From the NCBI GenBank assembly GCA_009767595.1, contig VSDK01012891.1, forward strand, positions 89,207 to 153,206: DNA of 64,000 nt, written 5' to 3'. Both the position numbers and the translations under genes were made by a program. Each line of letters begins with the position of its first letter. Within the stretch, counting starts at the first letter, position 1. Positions 13,101 to 26,031 of this stretch are shown here, piece after piece. The DNA comes from Symbiodinium kawagutii (lineage: Eukaryota > Sar > Dinophyceae > Suessiales > Symbiodiniaceae). The notes under the pieces are model-generated. The model ran no database searches and was not told where the DNA came from. It saw only the letters and a list, made by a program, of their open reading frames with translations.

Positions 13101-16100
13101 ATTGAGGAGGCATCATTGCATGCAGTCATCCATGAGACCATACTAGAACTAAAAGCCAGTGTCCGAACTGAAAACGCGTGCAGTTTATCATGTTTATTAC
13201 ATTAGAGCAGGGTATTTCTTGTGTGTATCCGTGCGCCTGTGGCCATCATACATACAAATATACATATATACATATATATGCATATTTGCATTTGCGCATT
13301 TGCTTTTGAATCCAAAGAACATTTATATAAACTATCCGTCATACGCTTTTGGATTTTGATGTTCAATTTGCAGACATCGTGGATTCACATCACAGCTTTT
13401 GGTTTCAAGATTCGCTAACCACATACGATCAACTCTCATGTCAGATAATTGCATTTGATAGATAGGGAGACAGATAGATAGATAGATAGATCAGATAGAC
13501 AGGCAGACAGATAGATAGACAGATAGATAGATGGTTAGACAGATCGATAGATCAATAGACACATATCCATCCACCAGATCACCACTACCATAGCCCTCAC
13601 CAGCTCGACACCATCTCCCCCCCCAAGTGCCGTGGAAGGCCAGTCGCCCCCGCTCCGCGGGCCCTGCCTTCGGTAACGCTCGACGGGGGTAGGGAGACCC
13701 AGCCGGCAGTGTCATCCTGGAGGTTGATCTGGTTAATAACCATTGATAATAGGTGTGGCATAACCAGCAATATAACATATAAGTTATATTAACAGCAATA
13801 ATTTAGGTGTGGCTATAATAGTCGAATTATGATATAAGGGTTCATAATAGGCTATACCCAGCAAAAATTAGGGGGCATACCAGCTATTTATGGCAATGGG
13901 TCAAGCAGTTAACCATCAATAATGGGGGATAACAGCCAACAAAACGATAGGGAAACTAATGGTGAATGACAGGGGAACCAGGGGTACAGGGTTTTGACCC
14001 ACAGCCAGATGTTGATGCAGTGGCTTTTCAAAATGTGGGACCCCCAAAATGGTTGGTTTAGTACTACTCAATAACTACAAATGGATGATTTGGGGGGCCC
14101 CCTATTTTGAGAAACACCCATGTAGTGGATTAGTTTGAATTCAACCTACAATGCTCGGGTTGCAATATGTCATAATGAACCATAAATGGTTGTTTTATGT
14201 AATGTTAGTGGTTGCAATGTATTAAGTGATAGTTTCATGTGATATTGTGGTTGCTGTGCAGAACTAACCACTTCACCATGGGTTACTGATAGGCTGGGAG
14301 AGACACCCAGATCTTAGGAATCACACGGCTGTTCACATGTTTTTCTGATTTCACACGGTCGTTCTGGTGAATCCGCAGCACTTCGGATTGCGAACGCTGG
14401 GCAGTTGCGACAGGCTCAGCCTTTCTGCGGTGTGTTTTATTGCCTTTCATTCATCAGCGAACACTGTTTTTGACCGGTGTTCTTAAGTGTGAGTCTGAGA
14501 GAAACCAAAATATGGTTGCCTTCTATGTACGGTATGGATTCAGGTGACTTAGTAACAATGTGCTAACCGGCCAACTCCCATGATACCAAGCGGAGAAACC
14601 CAGCATGGTTCCATAATGCGGCGAAACCGAAGCTCTGGCAGCGTAAACTGAGAACAGCTGCCATCACAACTAACAATAAGTAACCCTAACTGTACATAAT
14701 AATATCTAACAAGAGATGTTTTCGGTTGATAATCATTACTCAAGTAACCATCCATTGTGATGACCATAATCGATAATAGATATTCTCTAATGATTGCCAA
14801 ACATTCTTTAGAATTTGGCATTTGTAATGATTGGTAATCATTTGAAAATAACCATTATAACCATAGCTGGCAACTAACCAAAACAAACCACAACTGGTTG
14901 GTGGTTTGTTTCGCATGTTTTAATTTTCCCTAGTATTGAAAAATGGCTGATTGAAGTTTTGGGATGGCGAAGCTAACCATCACACAACTAAGCACAACAA
15001 ATTTAGGTCTACTTAGATACCCTCATTAGAGTTCTGATAATGAACTCGTTGATAACTCTCCAAACTTATGAACCGTTGTATTAGTTTGATATCTCATAAG
15101 TTTATGAACATACTCATCATCCAGAAGATCGTCATCCACCCAGAAGCCGTTATCAGAAGCCCTCATTAGATCCTTAATGAAATCATCCACCACCGGCACG
15201 GCACCAGGCTGGGTGGAGGCAACAACACCCCGGGGCCTGGCGCCTACGTGCCCAACTACAGAGCTACCAGGCGCGAGGGACGGATGACCTGGGTGAAAAA
15301 TGGGCGAAGATCATGGGATTTATAGCGGGGTAGTGGTGGTTTTTAGTGTTTTTTTGGATTTATAGTATGTTTACACTGGTTTTTATTGGTTTTTTAGTGG
15401 TTTATAATATGTTTACAGCGGTTTATAGTGCTTTATAGTGGTTAGTGCTGGTTTAAAGTGGTTGATAATGGTGGTTCAGGACGGTTTTTAGTGCTTGACA
15501 GTGGTAATGGTTGATAGTATTGATTTGTAGTGGTCAGTGGTGTTTTTTGGTGGTTGAAAATGCTGGATAGTGGGTAATAATAGTGGGAAATGGTGGTTAA
15601 TGGTGGTTCTTGTTGAGGCTACTAATGATTTATAGTGGTTCAGTGGTTGCTCATGATTGTTTATTGGTTAGTGGTAGCTTTTAGTGGGTGATAATGGGTG
15701 ATAATGGTTAATAGTATTGGTTCATGGTGGGCAACGATGGTTTTTTAGTGGGTAACAGTTGTTACTAATGGTTGATAGTATTGATTTGTAGTGGTTAGTG
15801 GTGATTTTTGATTTGTAGTGGTTAGTGGTGATTTTTGGTGGTTGAAAATGGGTGATAGTGGGTGATATTAGTGGAAAATAGTGGTTCATGGTGGTTCTTG
15901 TTGAGGCTACTATTGATTTATAGTGGTTAAGTGGTTACTCATGATTTTTTAGTGGTTGGTGGTAGATTTTAGTGGGTGATAATGGGTGATAATGGTTAAT
16001 AGTATTGGTTCATGGTGGGCAACGACGGTTTTTTAGTGGGTAACAGTTGTTACTAATGGTTGATAGTATTGATTTGTAGTGGTTCGTGGTGATTTTTGGT

Positions 16101-19100
16101 GGGTGATAATGCTGGATAGTGGGTAATAATAGTGGGAAATGGTGGTTAATGGTGGTTTTTGTAGAGGCTACTAATGATCTATAGTGGTTGCTCATGATTG
16201 TTTAGTGGTTAGTGGTAGCTTTTAGTGGGTGATAATGGGTGATAATGGTTAATAGTATTGGTTCATGGTGGTTAATGACAGTTTTTAGTGGTTAACAATG
16301 GTTACTAGTGGTGGATAATAGTGGTTGATAATTGCTAGTGCTTGATGTACAGTATAGCGGTTCATGGTTAATAGGTTTTGAAATAATGGGTAATGATGGT
16401 TGTCGGTTATTAGAAGGTTGATAGAGTTTTTTAGTGGTTGCTAATGGTTGGCAATGAAGGTTCTTAGCCGTTATGGTTATTTTGTCAGTTACTCATGGTT
16501 GATAATGATTGTTGAGGCCGGACAATGGCTAAATGATGCTTGATAAGTGGTGGAAAATGGTTGGTTGGTCATTGGTTCTTGCTTAAGAATTACACAATGC
16601 AATGGTGGTCACTACTTGGTTGATGACTGCAAAATGATAGGCATCAATGGTCAATCAGTGTGGATACTGGGGAGTCAATGATTACTTATTTGCACTTCAC
16701 AACGGTGACAGAGGAGCAAACTGGCACCTAGTGATGTTGAAGATCTGGGTTTTAGAGTCCTAGATCTGCCGACGTATCGTCTCTCATGCTTCAGTTCGGG
16801 AAGCATTTATAGGGTGCCCACATTTGGCTATGGGTCAATATTAAGAAGCCAACTAACGGGGGATAGTAACCAACAACAATAGGGAAAACAGCCTGGTTAA
16901 TGATAGGGGAACGGGTACGGGGTTTTGACCCATAGCCATTTCAGGAAATACTGTACCCCTGGATTTTGAGAATCTTTTTGGGCGTCAAACTGTAGAATCA
17001 TAGCTTCAAATACCAGGTTCATATCCTGGCTAGTAGCTATTAACCATCATTGAGGTGCGAAGATCGAGTCTTGCTCTATGCCACCACGCCAGAGCTAGGA
17101 CAAATTCGAAACGCAATGGAAACCGTTCATTCTGGGGGTATGCACGCCTTTGTTACATTGTGCTTGGGGGTTTACGCTGCCTGATGGTGATCTACATGTC
17201 ACCTCCCTGTTCGTCAAAGAATTCCATGGAATGACCAGGGGGTAGAAAACAAAACTAACAAAATGGTTGAAAACATTTTGATTAGGGGGATTAGGGGTGC
17301 TTGTTATTTCACTTTGTTTAGAGGCTTTCTTTTTTTTGCAAAACAGTGTGTCTATGCTGAACGGAGTCGCTTTTGTCAGCGATGTTTTTCACATTCCAGA
17401 CATAGGAAGCGTGCTCATAGAACAACCATATGTCAACCTTTACAGCTGGATGCTACATACTTCCCCCCAAAGGTGAAATCCTATTGGAGGATTCGAGGCA
17501 CTCCATTTGTTTTACGTTCTATGCTTAAGCAAGTGAGTGTATCAGCCAGAGATCAACCATTGATAGGTTGTGTCTTACCAAATGAGACATGGGCAGTTTG
17601 TCAGCATGGATCCCCAACTACCCAGTGAGATGTTTGTTGTTCAAGGGCCCTGGTATTTTGTCGACTATTTGCCACCAGAAACCTACCACTCTCACCATCG
17701 TCAACCACCTATCATGTTTGGCTTTAAGAAGATCAGCCATCAGTAACCATTCTCAACTATTAATCAATAGTCAATAATCATCACTGAATTATCTACTATC
17801 ACACCATTATCAAGCAGTTACCATGAATCAACCACTGATGACTCGTAGCAATCAATTAATCACTGATTAACCAGTGAATCAATCAAGAATTCCCCACTGA
17901 TCAACTAATAATTCCCCACTGATCGACTAGTAATTCACCACTATTGATCTAATTCACCACTATAAATCAATAATTCACCACTGATTAACCAATAATTCGC
18001 CAGTGATCAACTAATAATTCCCCACTGATCAACTAATAATTCACCACTGTTGATCTAATTCACCACTACAAATCTAATTTGCCACTATCAATCAATCATC
18101 AACCAATAATTCCCCACTATAAATCCATCATCAGCCACAGCAGAGCCATGGCGGTGCTCCCTGTGACCGTAACGTTGACCGTAACCGTTGCTGCCTCGTT
18201 GATCGCAGGTTCGAGCCGCCTCGACACACCTGCACGCCACGCCGTGATGCCGCCGCGGCGCCCAATTTTGGTGCGACAGCAGTGCTTGGCTGCTGAACAT
18301 GGTGAAATGGTGTGGCAGTGGTTGGCTGCTAAATCATGGTAAACTATGGTGATTAACATGTTAAATGCGATTGTTATAGTCAAACGCTTTATTCAGTGAA
18401 ACGTATTAATCCAAGCATGGTCAATCATTATCATAGTCAACATCCGTGAATCATGCAACCTTGTGATTGATTTTTGTACAAAATATTCGATGAAACTGAG
18501 GAAACTCTGACAAAACCATGAGAAAAGCATGCCTGAGAAAATCTCGGGGGTCTTTTAGGGAGAACGGCACTCTTGTAGGGGTATTAAATGGGCCCATCAC
18601 CACAGCTTCGGAAGCGTTGGTCTTATTTTGGGAAGTCATTCATCTACCTGGCTCAAAAAAGTTGGATTTGTTTTGGCCATGAAGTGGGAGACGCGGCATT
18701 GCCCAGCCAGTGTAGTTGGGGATGGCTGTTCGTGCTAGGGGGACAATGGTGTTTCACTCTGTTGCGAGCAATAGCAGGGAGCTATTTGGTTTACATGTTG
18801 GAGATGTTCATTATTTGTTTTGTTGAGCCTGTTGCGAAGAGCTACCAAAAGCGAAACTTTCAGCATGGGAACTGCGACGAAAACCATAGAGATAAACTCC
18901 CATTGATGGGAATGTAAACCCTCAACCAGGAGTTGTTTGACCATTATCCGCTATGATTTGCAGCTATTATTTCCTCCTAGTTTGTAGGCATCCCCTATTA
19001 TTGACCACTACACAAATTTTATGCTGCTGATACACCTAGGCCCACCAGTTGCATTTCAGGGAACAGCCCTGGACTAAGGCGCAAATTGGAAAAAAAGACA

Positions 19101-22100
19101 CAACAACAAGATGGTACTTGTTCAACCATTAGCTCCATTTATCCCCTATCATTAGTCACTATAAAAGGGTTGCGGTTATTGTTGTTGTTGCTGTTGTTGC
19201 TGTTGTTGTTGTTTGTTGTTTGTTGGTTGTTGTTTGTTGTTTGTTGTTGGTTGGTTGTTGTTTGTTGTTGTTGTTGTCAACCCCAGGGCGCTACTTACCC
19301 CCATGGCGTGTTTCTCCCACGAGTCGACAACGAGGTCCGTGCCACTGCAAAGATGGGCACGCTGGAAGCTCAGCGAGTTTTTTTCGACCACGGAGGCTCC
19401 GTCCGTTCGGTCGCGTAACATGGGCTTGTGTCAAAATAGGGTACCCTCCGGTAAACTAACCTGGCAATGGATTTTAGCCGTATTTTCTAGTGAAACCCTG
19501 GGAAAACAGCAATAAATGGTGGATTTTCCATTGCCAGGTTAGTTTACCAAAGGGTAAGCAATAGCCCAATTTTACGATTGGAAACCATTGGTTTGGGGGA
19601 TGCCACGAGTATAGGCACATACCCACATGATGCAACATGGGGCTGTTCCCAGCAAGGCCAAGCTCAAAAGTAGCATCTTTGGGAATGATGATTGGTGTTA
19701 ACCCGGGATTAATAAACCCCTGGTTGCTTAATAGGGGGTATCCCCTAAAAGCCTTGGCTTCCCTTTAAATTGGTAATCCTCCAATTAATCAACCTGGGGG
19801 TTACTAATCCGGGGTCAACATTATACCCGTTTGTTCTTTGACCTGAACCAATCCTCAATTGATGCTGTTGCTTGTTGGATTTTACCCCCTGTTATGAACC
19901 CCTTTTTTTCGCCATCCATTCCCAAAAGTCACCCGTCGCATGAAACATTGTCACGCACGACTAGCATATTGACCCTTATGAACTACCATCACTTAGTCGA
20001 CCATCAGTTAGCCATTCAACCATACTCAACCATTCTGAGCCATGAATTCACCATCCACTTCATCAATTTCCCACCCTTGAGCCCCAACCGCATCTTAGCC
20101 ATGGCGCCGTCCATAACAGCCGTTGCGCTTCGAACCGAGGTTCGGTACGCCTGGACCGGGCACCTACGGCGTGGATTGCGGTAGCACCTGGGATGGCAGC
20201 TGACTACATCAATGAGATTGGAAGGTTTGATTCGAGATATACCACCAATAATAGGAGATATACCAACTATAGATTGGGGTTTCTAGGTCAATAGTTGTTT
20301 GGAGGGGTATTGGAAGGTCTGATTGGAGATGGGTACGGATGCTTCCCAATGGTCGTTGTGGTGAGTTACTAGTAGTGGTTGATGTCCATGGTTTATGGTG
20401 GTTAATCATGGTTGGTGAGAGGCTACTGGTGTTTAGATAAGTGTATATGGCGGTTTCTCAAATAGAGGAACCCAAAAAAATGGATGGTTTCTTCTTATGA
20501 ATGCTTAAGATTGATATTGGATGATTTGGAGGTATCCCTATTTTGAGAAACCACCAACACAGGTACAACTGGTATACCCGAAGATTGGGTCTAGTACTCT
20601 TAGCAGTAATAGTGTCTACTGATACAGGACAAGATATAAGGTTGAACTACATGGTAAGGGATAGTTTGCAACCACAGTTTGCAACCACAAATCGTTACCT
20701 GGCCAATGGTCGTTCTCATCCAACCCTTGGGGTCAACATGGCACAATGGCAATGCTATAAGATATCAGGACGAGCGGAACCCAAGGGTAGACAACGACCA
20801 ATAAAATTCATGACATGGTCGTCACTGGTTGGTGGCGTTTAGTCATTTGCACTAATAGTTGTTGGGTTTTTCTCGCCTTTGACTAATCAATGAAACCCTG
20901 ACAAAGCTTCTGAGCTCCAGCACCCGCCGTCATCAAACCATCAATCATGATTGGTCATTCGTCATCAACTCTTGGCCAATATTGATAGTTGATTGAAGGG
21001 CACTTCAAGGGAGAGGCCAGGAGCGGCCCCCAGGAGGGTAATGCAAAGATCTAAGATGTGGTTGTGCATGTAAGCTGGGAGGGGTTTTCCGAAGCTTGCC
21101 TGGGATAATTGGTAAAAAGCCAGGAGGGTTTCCCATTCTTGGGATGATTGGGGATACCCCCATGTGACATCATCCGATCGAAGCTGATCAACCAGCTGGT
21201 GCAGGATGGTTGACGAAGGGTAAGCAGTTGTCAGTTCCTTCTTCAATCGTTGTCAACCTGATCCTATGACAGCTTGATGATCAACTGGACCAGCTTAAGC
21301 CTATGATTCAGCACATGATCAACATAAACCAGCTTAATCCTAAACCTTCCTCTGTTGGTCAACCCGTTCAGTTGTCTTAATGCCAAGGCGCAACCATCGC
21401 GTACCCATCAACGGGTCGTCATCCAAAACGCGACTCCAGCCTTTGACGCCGGAGCTCATCTGGTGGCGCTGAGGCCCCGTTTCCAAATCAGCGCCGCGTT
21501 GGGGGTCTCTTGGCGAAGCTGATGGGCGAAGCTGTTGATCCAAAGATGGTGAAGTGCTCGATCCAATGCATTGAAAATGGGTGAATTCGGCGGCTCATCC
21601 TGTGTTTCAGACTGCTTCACATTGGTTTAGTGCTTGATTTGATAGGTTTGATAGGTTCGATGATGGTGAAGAGGTGCTTGATGGTTAATGGTGGTTTGAT
21701 CAAAGAATATCCAAAAATGGTCAGTGGAAAAAAGTAAAGAACAAAAACACTTTTGGCTGTTGATGCCTTCTTTCCCCAAACCACCATAAACCCAGCAATC
21801 ATCCAACAACTTGCCAGCAGCAACCAATACTAATCCATCGTTCGACCCCAATAAATCATTCATAGCCAGTCATCGGCAAAGCCGCATGTGGTGCAGTCAT
21901 TGGCAAAGCCACATGTCAATGCCAACTACCTTTTGCTACACTAACCGAGCAATGCAAAATCCGACGTTCATAGCTTGGTTCCCAGAGTTTCCCAGAAAAA
22001 ATGTTGCATTTGCCATTGCCGGGTCAGTTTACCAACGGGTAGCCCAAATATCGGAAATCTCACTAGAAATCCGGTCATTGCGCACGTATCGAATGTCACT

Positions 22101-25100
22101 AGAAATCCAGTCTCCACACGGAATCTGTGATCATGATGACCTCGAGAGTGAGAACGGTCAGAATTTGCGGGGCTGCGACGAGTGGTGCGTATGAGTCTTG
22201 ACACTTTGAGAGTGGGAACCACCGATGTTCGTCGTCAAATCTTCCAAACTCCAGGAAATGAAACCTGGAGTGCGTCCATGCAGTAACGCGAAGCAATGCG
22301 TAGCAGTTTGATTTGTCCATTGGGAAACCCAAAGATCCCAGAAGCGGCCTCCAATTGCAGCTTCAGCGGTGCCTTTCCCCACAAAAAAGGGGTGCCAGCT
22401 TCAATCCCTGGTTGTGCTCTTTGGGTTGGTGGTTCCTGATTTTTCTTCATCCTGAACCCAGTCTCAAAGACGGTTGAATTTTAGATGTGCATGATCTGGA
22501 ACCAACGATTTTGTTGGAGCTTTTTTTACCATTGGAAACTGAATAGGGGATTGGCAGTGGTTTTTGGCCACAATTTTCTTATCCCCTCACACTCTGGTGA
22601 GGTTCTGGAAAATCCACCATCGCTATAGGATCTACATGAGGTGACGATTTTTGTGCCGGCCATGTTGGGGCAAGAATCATTACTAGGCAGAACTTACAAC
22701 ACCACTGGCACATGATTTTCCGGTGCAGTTGTTAATTTATCAAAGGGTAGCCATCATTGTGCATCATTGTCACTCCATGATTCACCATGGCTCACCAATG
22801 GCAAGGTGACCACTTTTGTAGGTGAATTACAAACTACAGTACTATAGGTGAATAGTTGTTATGATGTCAGCTTTCTGTAAAATCGGGTTTTTTACATATC
22901 TAAAAAAATTATTGTCATTAACCACTTGTGAATTACAATCACAAAAAGGTCTAAGATATGTAAAAAAAAACATGTGACTTCCAACCTAGCGTAGTCAGTG
23001 ACCACTGTGACCACTTGGACCACTTGGGATGCGAAGCTCCACTGGGCCCCTGAGGTTTGGCAGCTCCAACCGGGGAGTCTATGCACACGGCCCGGCGTCT
23101 CAGATGGGCGAAGCCTGGCAGGGCTGGTGGAGTACTCAAAGTTGCATCACCAGTTGCAGTACTCGATTAGTGGTCTATTAGTAGTACTAATTGGTAATGA
23201 ATGGTTATTAATAGTTTATCAATACTATACCAAATTAGTAGTCTATTGGCAAATTAGTGGCCAAGTTTTGTAATTAGCAAATTAGCAATTAGTAGTCTAT
23301 TAGTAGTCCATTATAGCAAATTTGTAATTGAATAGTACTCGAATACTCTATTACTAATTGGTAATTAACGGTTTGTTTCTCGTTTATACTAATGATGCTA
23401 TGATAGACTAAATCACTATAGTGGTTTATTTAGTAATGCTAGTTTACTAGTCTATTGTAGCTAACTAGCAATTGATGTCCACTATATTACAAGTTTATAG
23501 TTTGTGCATTACTGACTTATGGCTCATAATTCCATCAGAACCTGAAGCAGTCCTGGGTTCGCACATGACGAAGCAACGAGAGCACCAAGCCCCTGGCGAC
23601 GGCAATTCCCACGCCAGCCATGATGGCCAGCTGTAGCGGACAACCAGTGCACATCCACCAGGGACCCAGTGATCAGCACATCAACCATCATCGCCATGAC
23701 ATGATCGGTAGTAACGAGCAATTTTATTATCCATCAACCAGTCTGAACCATTTCAAACCATCAATTTCCCGCTCTGAACTCCACGAATCAACCAGAAATC
23801 AACCATCAATTCAGCCAGCATTCACCATGATTTCTCCATTTTCGATGATGTTTTCCGTGAAATTCCGCCAGCATCTCCTCCCCACCACCAGCATTTCCCA
23901 TGGTTCCATGGTTCCCAGCACCGGTGACCCCCGAGGCCAGAGTCCCGGGCCTGGTCAATACGACCTACGTCACCTGGTGGCAAGGGCTGGGCCACTGAGG
24001 GCATCGGTTTCGGTAGGTGTATGGATGTGTGTGGTAGGTTAGGTGTTGTAGGTTTTTTGGGAGTTGTAGGGTGTTTTTGGATATTTTAGGGTAGGTGGCG
24101 TTTAAGGGTTTTTTTGGTGTTTAGGGGTTTGAGGGTTTTGGGGGGGGGTTGGAGTTTTACGGATTTAGGATATAGGGTTTGAGGGCTTTGGTGTTTTTTT
24201 GATTTAGTGTTTAGGTGATTAGGGTTTTGGGTTTGAGGGTGTGACAACGTGATATGGTGCTCCGGGCCTCTTTCACGCCAGCGACATTTTTCCGAAGAGC
24301 TGCATTTATGTCCACTGGAGGGCAGGGTGGCGAGGGCTGAGTAGGTAGAGTGGTTCTACCAGCTTTGGCTGAAATTCCTCCGGGAAATGTCACAATGATA
24401 TATGGCTGATAGTGATCACCCCTGCACTAATCATTAGTACTTGTTGAGCATCAGTACGGAGACTCACTAGGCATGATTGTGCATGATTGAACATCATCAA
24501 CTGACCTTGATGAACCAGCACTGACCCAAAAAAAGTGATCAGATCATGAGGCCTTTGCCCAAGGAGTTTTTTGCAGTGGCAGATCGTGATGACTAGGGAG
24601 GGATCATGGCTAGCCCAAATCAAGTCCAAATGGCCGAATTGTACGCACGGTGCTCATACAAATGGTGAGATGTGCGTTCAGGGTCCACCCCTCTGAACAT
24701 TGGAGCCAGTCAGGTAGCAATTCTAGCTGCGGCCAAAGCTACTCCCCAAACAGACGGCTTTCGTGAAGAAAACTATTGAAACAGGGGGGTAGGCGCTGGG
24801 AATGAAAGTATCTTGTTGCTGGTTGTATTCCCAACTACCTCGACGGGCTGAAATGCCATTGCTTAATAAGCCTGGTATCAATCAATTAGCCGAGGTCATG
24901 ACCATTTTACTTAATGATGTTGTTGCTGCTGTCGGCTATAGTATCCCTGTTCTTGGCTACGTCAGGTTCTATTTCCTGGTATTGTTACTTTAGTCAAGCT
25001 ACGTCTAGTTCTCTAGCTGATGTTGATCAAATGAGCATGACTCAACATGATCAAACACCAAAGCAGTTGGTGTTCTTCAAAGGATTATGATTTGTGTCCT

Positions 25101-25812
25101 TTCAGGGTACCCCCAGTATTCCAACAACACGCAAACAATTGTTGTTCGTACCTAGGACGATCCTGATATTGCGGCTTGGGTACAAAAAGTCATCTCCCCT
25201 TGATGGCTGGTTACGTGCCGCTCCTTGTTGATGTCATCCCAAATATGGTTGGTCATCAACATGCCCCTAATATGGTTGGTATCCCGAACATGTGTGGTAT
25301 CCTGAATATTGTTGGTATCCTAAATCGGTTACACTGGTTACATGATCGGATCAACCATCAACATACCCTAAATACGATTGGTTCACCGTCAAACAAGCCG
25401 TTGATATCAACCAACGCTGATGCTGACGTTGATTCTCCCCATCTCTGAAGATCCAGCCGTCGAGATCTCCCTCTCAGGTCCCAGGATTGGAGGTGCCGCG
25501 AAGTGTGGCAATGGCTGGTGGTGACCAAGGGTGGCTGCTGGTCAATCATTGGTCGCCAACGGTTGATCTTTGGGCATGGCCAAGTCAATGGGTCAAACGG
25601 TGGATGTCATGATGGTGATGGATGGCATAAGCATAATGCTTGTTGCCATGATGGTTTGCCTTGGCCAAGCATGCTTGAAAACTGATGACAAACCAGGGAT
25701 AACGAGGGTAAACTGTTGGCAAATGATGATGATGATGATGATGATGAGGATGATGATGATGATGATGATGAGGATGATGATGATGATGATGAGGATGATG
25801 ATGATGATGATG

Positions 25813-25894
<82 letters not shown>

Positions 25895-25988
25895 GGATGA
25901 GGATGAGGATGAGGATGATGATGAGGATGAGATGATGATGAGGATGATGATGAGGATGAGGATGAGGATGAGGATGAGGATGAGGATG

Positions 25989-26031
<43 letters not shown>

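Larger units (their letters stand above)
11888..13638 (+). other. intron (GC...AG), G/T-rich words, two palindromes, GATA tract
   Basis: From 11940 to 12370 the + strand is made of GGTTAATGATGG words. Palindromes A3 (12559-12666) and A12 (12975-13055), an (ATAC)n-like tract (13255-13290) and an AGATAGAC tract (13458-13562) follow. Confidence 0.65.
13689..15207 (+). other. intron (GT...AG) with composite repeat
   Basis: It contains the segment shared with 55083-55185 (13785-13890), palindrome B2 (13891-14008) and palindrome A4 (14020-14120). The rest is unrecognised AT-rich sequence. Confidence 0.65.
15271..18208 (+). other. intron (GC...AG) with 261-bp tandem and minisatellite
   Basis: It holds the G/T-rich tandem at 15511-16345, palindrome B3 (16825-16938), a 121-codon ORF without recognisable motifs (17263-17628) and an A/C-rich minisatellite (17880-18110). 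Confidence 0.65.
18275..20139 (+). other. intron (GA...AG) with (GTT)n and palindrome C1
   Basis: It includes a GTT/GTTT microsatellite (19175-19279) and the perfect-ended palindrome C1 (19442-19556). A 109-codon ORF at 18588-18917 has no recognisable motif. Confidence 0.6.

Noticed and set aside
17263-17628. 121-codon + strand ORF
   Set aside because: No recognisable motif, no coding-like composition shift, and it lies inside a well-supported intron; ORFs of this size are expected by chance over 64 kb and six frames.
17880-18110. Regular repeats that might suggest a CRISPR array
   Set aside because: Units are contiguous and degenerate with no unique spacers, in a eukaryotic intron.
18588-18917. 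109-codon + strand ORF with hydrophobic segments
   Set aside because: No family recognised and it sits in a supported intron; treated as chance.
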